DNA from: Deltaproteobacteria bacterium
GTDB taxonomy: Bacteria; Desulfobacterota; Binatia; UBA9968
Assembly (NCBI GenBank): GCA_005879435.1
Contig: VBKX01000539.1
Span: forward strand, 2,921-10,864
DNA length: 7,944 bases
Direction of reading: 5' to 3'
Shown: piece by piece, positions 5,973 through 7,944 of the stretch
Layout: each line of letters begins with the position of its first letter
Position numbering within the stretch: the stretch's first letter is position 1
Notes under the pieces: model-generated
Told to the model about the DNA's origin: nothing
The model's input: the letters and a program-made list of their open reading frames with translations, nothing else
Databases searched by the model: none
Position numbers and translations under genes: made by a program

Positions 5973-6885
5973 AGGTGATTCTCGGATCGACGAGCCTGTA
6001 GGCGAGATCGGTTAGGAAATTCACCAAAATGTAAGAAACCGCGATCACGAGCACGCAGCCTTGCACGAGCGGATAGTCGCGGGTCTGGATCGCCTGCACG
6101 GTCAAGCGGCCGATGCCCGGCCAGCTAAAGATCGTTTCGGTAATCAAAGAGCCGGTAAGAAGGCTGCCGAACTGCAGGCTCATGATTGTAATGACTGAGA
6201 GCAGCGCGTTGCGCAGCGTGTGCTTTAGCCAAACACGTTGCTCACTCAAGCCTTTGGCACGGGCCGTCTGCACATACTCTTCATTCATGGCGCGCAGCAA
6301 GCTCGCGCGCAGGATGCGAATCAGGATCGCCGACATGCCCAAGCCGAGGGTGAACGCCGGCAAGACTAAATGGCCGAAACCGCCGCGACCGGACACCGGC
6401 GTCCAGCCGAGCTGAATGGAAAAAATAATCATCAGCAAGGGACCCAGCCAAAAATTCGGCATGGACAATCCAAACAAAGAAAACGTCAAGGCCGAGCGGT
6501 CGATCCAGCTGCCGCGCCGCACTGCGGCGACCACGGCGAGCGGAAACGAAATGGCGATCGCCGCGATCATAGCGCACAATGCAAGTTCCAGGGTGGCCGG
6601 AAAGCGCGCGCGTACGATCTCGGTCACGCTGGCACGTTCATAAAGCGATCGACCGAGATCGCCGGCGGCGAGATCGAACATGAAGGTTCGATATTGTACG
6701 GACAAAGGTCGATTGAGGCCCAAGCTTTCGCGCAGCGCTTCTTTGTCCGCCGTGGCGGCGGTTTCGCCGAGCATGACATCGACGGGATCGCCCGGTATCA
6801 AATGGATCAGCAGGAATACCAATGTCAGAGCGCCGAGTAATGTCGGAAGCAGGAAGAGTAAACGATAAAGAACGTAACGTTTCAC
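5962..6885 (-). CDS. Peptide/nickel/opine-type ABC transporter permease, DppB/OppB family
   Basis: First permease of the importer, 307 residues, the usual length. The N-terminal helix (about 8-30) leads into the hallmark LIPGDPVDVMLG (29-40); LRESLGLNRPLSVQY (51-65) is the typical periplasmic segment. Further helices lie near 98-122, 133-158, 172-193, 228-250 and 275-295. The EAA loop is at about 193-225 (EEYVQTARAKGLSEQRVWLKH), and ETIFSWPGIGRL (250-261) followed by RDYPLVQG is a family signature. The start is the GTG at 6883-6885, nine bp after the stop of the binding-protein gene. No Shine-Dalgarno is visible on this strand, so expression probably relies on ribosomes terminating on the upstream gene. 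Confidence 0.94.
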   Translation of the reverse strand: MKRYVLYRLLFLLPTLLGALTLVFLLIHLIPGDPVDVMLGETAATADKEALRESLGLNRPLSVQYRTFMFDLAAGDLGRSLYERASVTEIVRARFPATLELALCAMIAAIAISFPLAVVAAVRRGSWIDRSALTFSLFGLSMPNFWLGPLLMIIFSIQLGWTPVSGRGGFGHLVLPAFTLGLGMSAILIRILRASLLRAMNEEYVQTARAKGLSEQRVWLKHTLRNALLSVITIMSLQFGSLLTGSLITETIFSWPGIGRLTVQAIQTRDYPLVQGCVLVIAVSYILVNFLTDLAYRLVDPRITYGE

Positions 6886-6894
6886 AGGAGGGTG

Positions 6895-7944
6895 TTAGTG
6901 CAGTGCGACATGTTTTAGCGAGATCAAATCGCCGTCGGGATAGGGCGTGAAATTTTCCAACGCCGGCTTTTTCACGACGACATTGTTCCACCACCATAGC
7001 GGCACGTAGGGAAGATCTTCCGCCAGAATGCGCTGAACCTGGCCGTAGATGCGCTTTCGCTCCGCTAGTTCATTCGTCGATCGTCCTTGTTCGAGCAAAC
7101 GGTCGACGGCGGGATTGCTATAGCGGCCGCGATTATCGCCGTTGGGCGGAAAGCTCGACGAGTGAAATATTTGATACAAAATGTCCGGATCCATAATGCC
7201 AACCCACGCGAGCGAGTAAAGGTGAAAATTACCTTTCTTGATATCGCTGTAAAACGTTGCCCATTCATAGCTGCGGACATCGATCTCGATACCGACTTGC
7301 TGCAGCTGCTCTTTAATCGCTTCCGCGATGCGCCGCCGCAGATCGATGTTCGTGGTCTTAAAAGACAGATGAAAACGCGGCAAGGGACCGTCGCCATCAG
7401 GATCGGGATAGCCGGCTTCGTCGAGGAGTCGCTTGGCACGCTTCGGATCGTACGGCCAGCGCCGGCCGTTGGCGTCGTAGGCCCAATTGAGCGGCGACAG
7501 CAAACCGCCGGCGACCGTTCCGGTGCCTTTTAGAAGATGACGAACCAGGTTGTCGCGATCGATCGCGTAGGCCAGCGCTTGGCGAACTTTGACGTTTCTT
7601 AAAATCGGATGACGGAGATTGATGCCGATATACTGAAACGTCGTGCCCGGATAAGCATCGACGGTTGCGTTAGAATTGCTTCTGAGCCAGGGAATCATGT
7701 CGGGCTCGAGATCGTTCTGCATGAAATCGATGTTGCCTTTCTTGAATTCGAGCACGCGCACCAAAGCGTCGGGCACGATTTTGAAAATGACGCCGGGGAG
7801 CGGTGGTTTTTCCTCCCAATAATTCGGATTGCGTCGGAGCGTGACCTTTTCGCCGGAGTCCATTGCCTCGAGCATGAACGGTCCGGACCCGGGCGGTGGC
7901 TGCTGGGAAATATCGGCGTCGCTGGGTGATCCCACGGGCACGAT
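6895..7944 (-). CDS. ABC transporter periplasmic substrate-binding protein, family 5 (DppA/OppA-like), 5' end cut by window edge
   Basis: Captures the substrate (peptides, opines or similar) in the periplasm and delivers it to the two permeases encoded directly downstream. The frame is open to the window edge and shows 349 residues of a protein normally about 500-550 long, so the signal peptide and first lobe segment are missing; a GTG at 7939-7941 is an internal valine, not a start. Family features: GSGPFMLEAMDSGEKVTLRRNPNYW (about 19-43), the NVKVRQALAYAIDRDNLVRHLL block, which is the classic SBP_bac_5 signature, a DPDGDGPLPRF segment, and the C-terminal LPYVPLWWWNNVVVKKP. The C-terminal region is complete, ending HVALH. 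Gap to the next gene is nine bp, consistent with one operon. Confidence 0.94.
   Translation of the reverse strand: MVPVGSPSDADISQQPPPGSGPFMLEAMDSGEKVTLRRNPNYWEEKPPLPGVIFKIVPDALVRVLEFKKGNIDFMQNDLEPDMIPWLRSNSNATVDAYPGTTFQYIGINLRHPILRNVKVRQALAYAIDRDNLVRHLLKGTGTVAGGLLSPLNWAYDANGRRWPYDPKRAKRLLDEAGYPDPDGDGPLPRFHLSFKTTNIDLRRRIAEAIKEQLQQVGIEIDVRSYEWATFYSDIKKGNFHLYSLAWVGIMDPDILYQIFHSSSFPPNGDNRGRYSNPAVDRLLEQGRSTNELAERKRIYGQVQRILAEDLPYVPLWWWNNVVVKKPALENFTPYPDGDLISLKHVALH

Noticed and set aside
6370..6840. 156-residue plus-strand frame opposite permease B
   Set aside because: Low-complexity charged translation with no recognisable domain, entirely antisense to a strongly supported permease.
6895..7941. 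Binding protein starting at the GTG at 7939-7941
   Set aside because: The frame is open to the window edge and about 150 N-terminal residues, including the signal peptide, are missing; this GTG is an internal Val codon.

Overview
The window looks like chromosomal DNA of a free-living bacterium with moderately high GC and standard code: the genes that can be checked end in ordinary stops, including TGA. The gene mix (preQ1-type Tgt, peptide ABC importer, nitrilase, ornithine-cyclodeaminase family, bacterial omega-like GST) and the intergenic arrays of 8- and 9-bp units suggest an uncultured soil or sediment lineage. A deltaproteobacterial-type group (Desulfobacterota, Binatota or Tectomicrobia) is a guess from style, not something proven by the sequence.

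Layout, left to right. (1) Positions 1-686, minus strand: N-terminal 228 residues of queuine tRNA-ribosyltransferase Tgt, running off the left edge. (2) 853-1674, minus: nitrilase-superfamily amidohydrolase with an intact Glu-Lys-Cys triad. (3) 1823-3260, plus: 14-TM DHA2-type drug exporter, broken by a frameshift near 2243-2267 that is best explained by loss of 11 nt. (4) 3281-4339, minus: ornithine cyclodeaminase/mu-crystallin family protein, convergent with the exporter. (5) 4437-4988, minus: omega-class-like glutathione S-transferase whose frame holds an in-frame TGA at codon 9. (6) 5166-7944, minus: three genes of a peptide/opine-type ABC importer (permease C, permease B, and most of the substrate-binding protein, which runs off the right edge).

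The highlight is gene 5. The TGA falls exactly where omega-class GSTs have their catalytic cysteine (Cys-Pro-Phe/Tyr-Ala). An ATG with a strong Shine-Dalgarno lies upstream, a full-length GST frame follows, and a 7-bp perfect hairpin with a G-first loop begins 12 nt after the TGA, a geometry very close to the E. coli fdhF SECIS element. I read it as a selenocysteine-containing GST. A nonsense mutation or sequencing error is the main alternative.

The second theme is short-period repeats at gene 3' ends. An 8-bp unit (TGGAGTNN) forms arrays at the exporter/cyclodeaminase junction and after the GST, and three stop codons lie inside its units. A different 9-bp unit (GTTCCANNN) forms a four-by-four inverted array after the permease operon, next to a perfect 9-bp hairpin that covers the permease stop codon.

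Functionally, the importer, cyclodeaminase-like enzyme and nitrilase would fit uptake and breakdown of amino-acid-derived compounds, but the genes between them are separated by repeats and are not clearly one operon. No tRNA, rRNA, CRISPR array, insertion sequence or origin was seen. No gene-free stretch exceeds 300 bases; the largest gaps are 687-852, 1675-1822 and 4989-5165.
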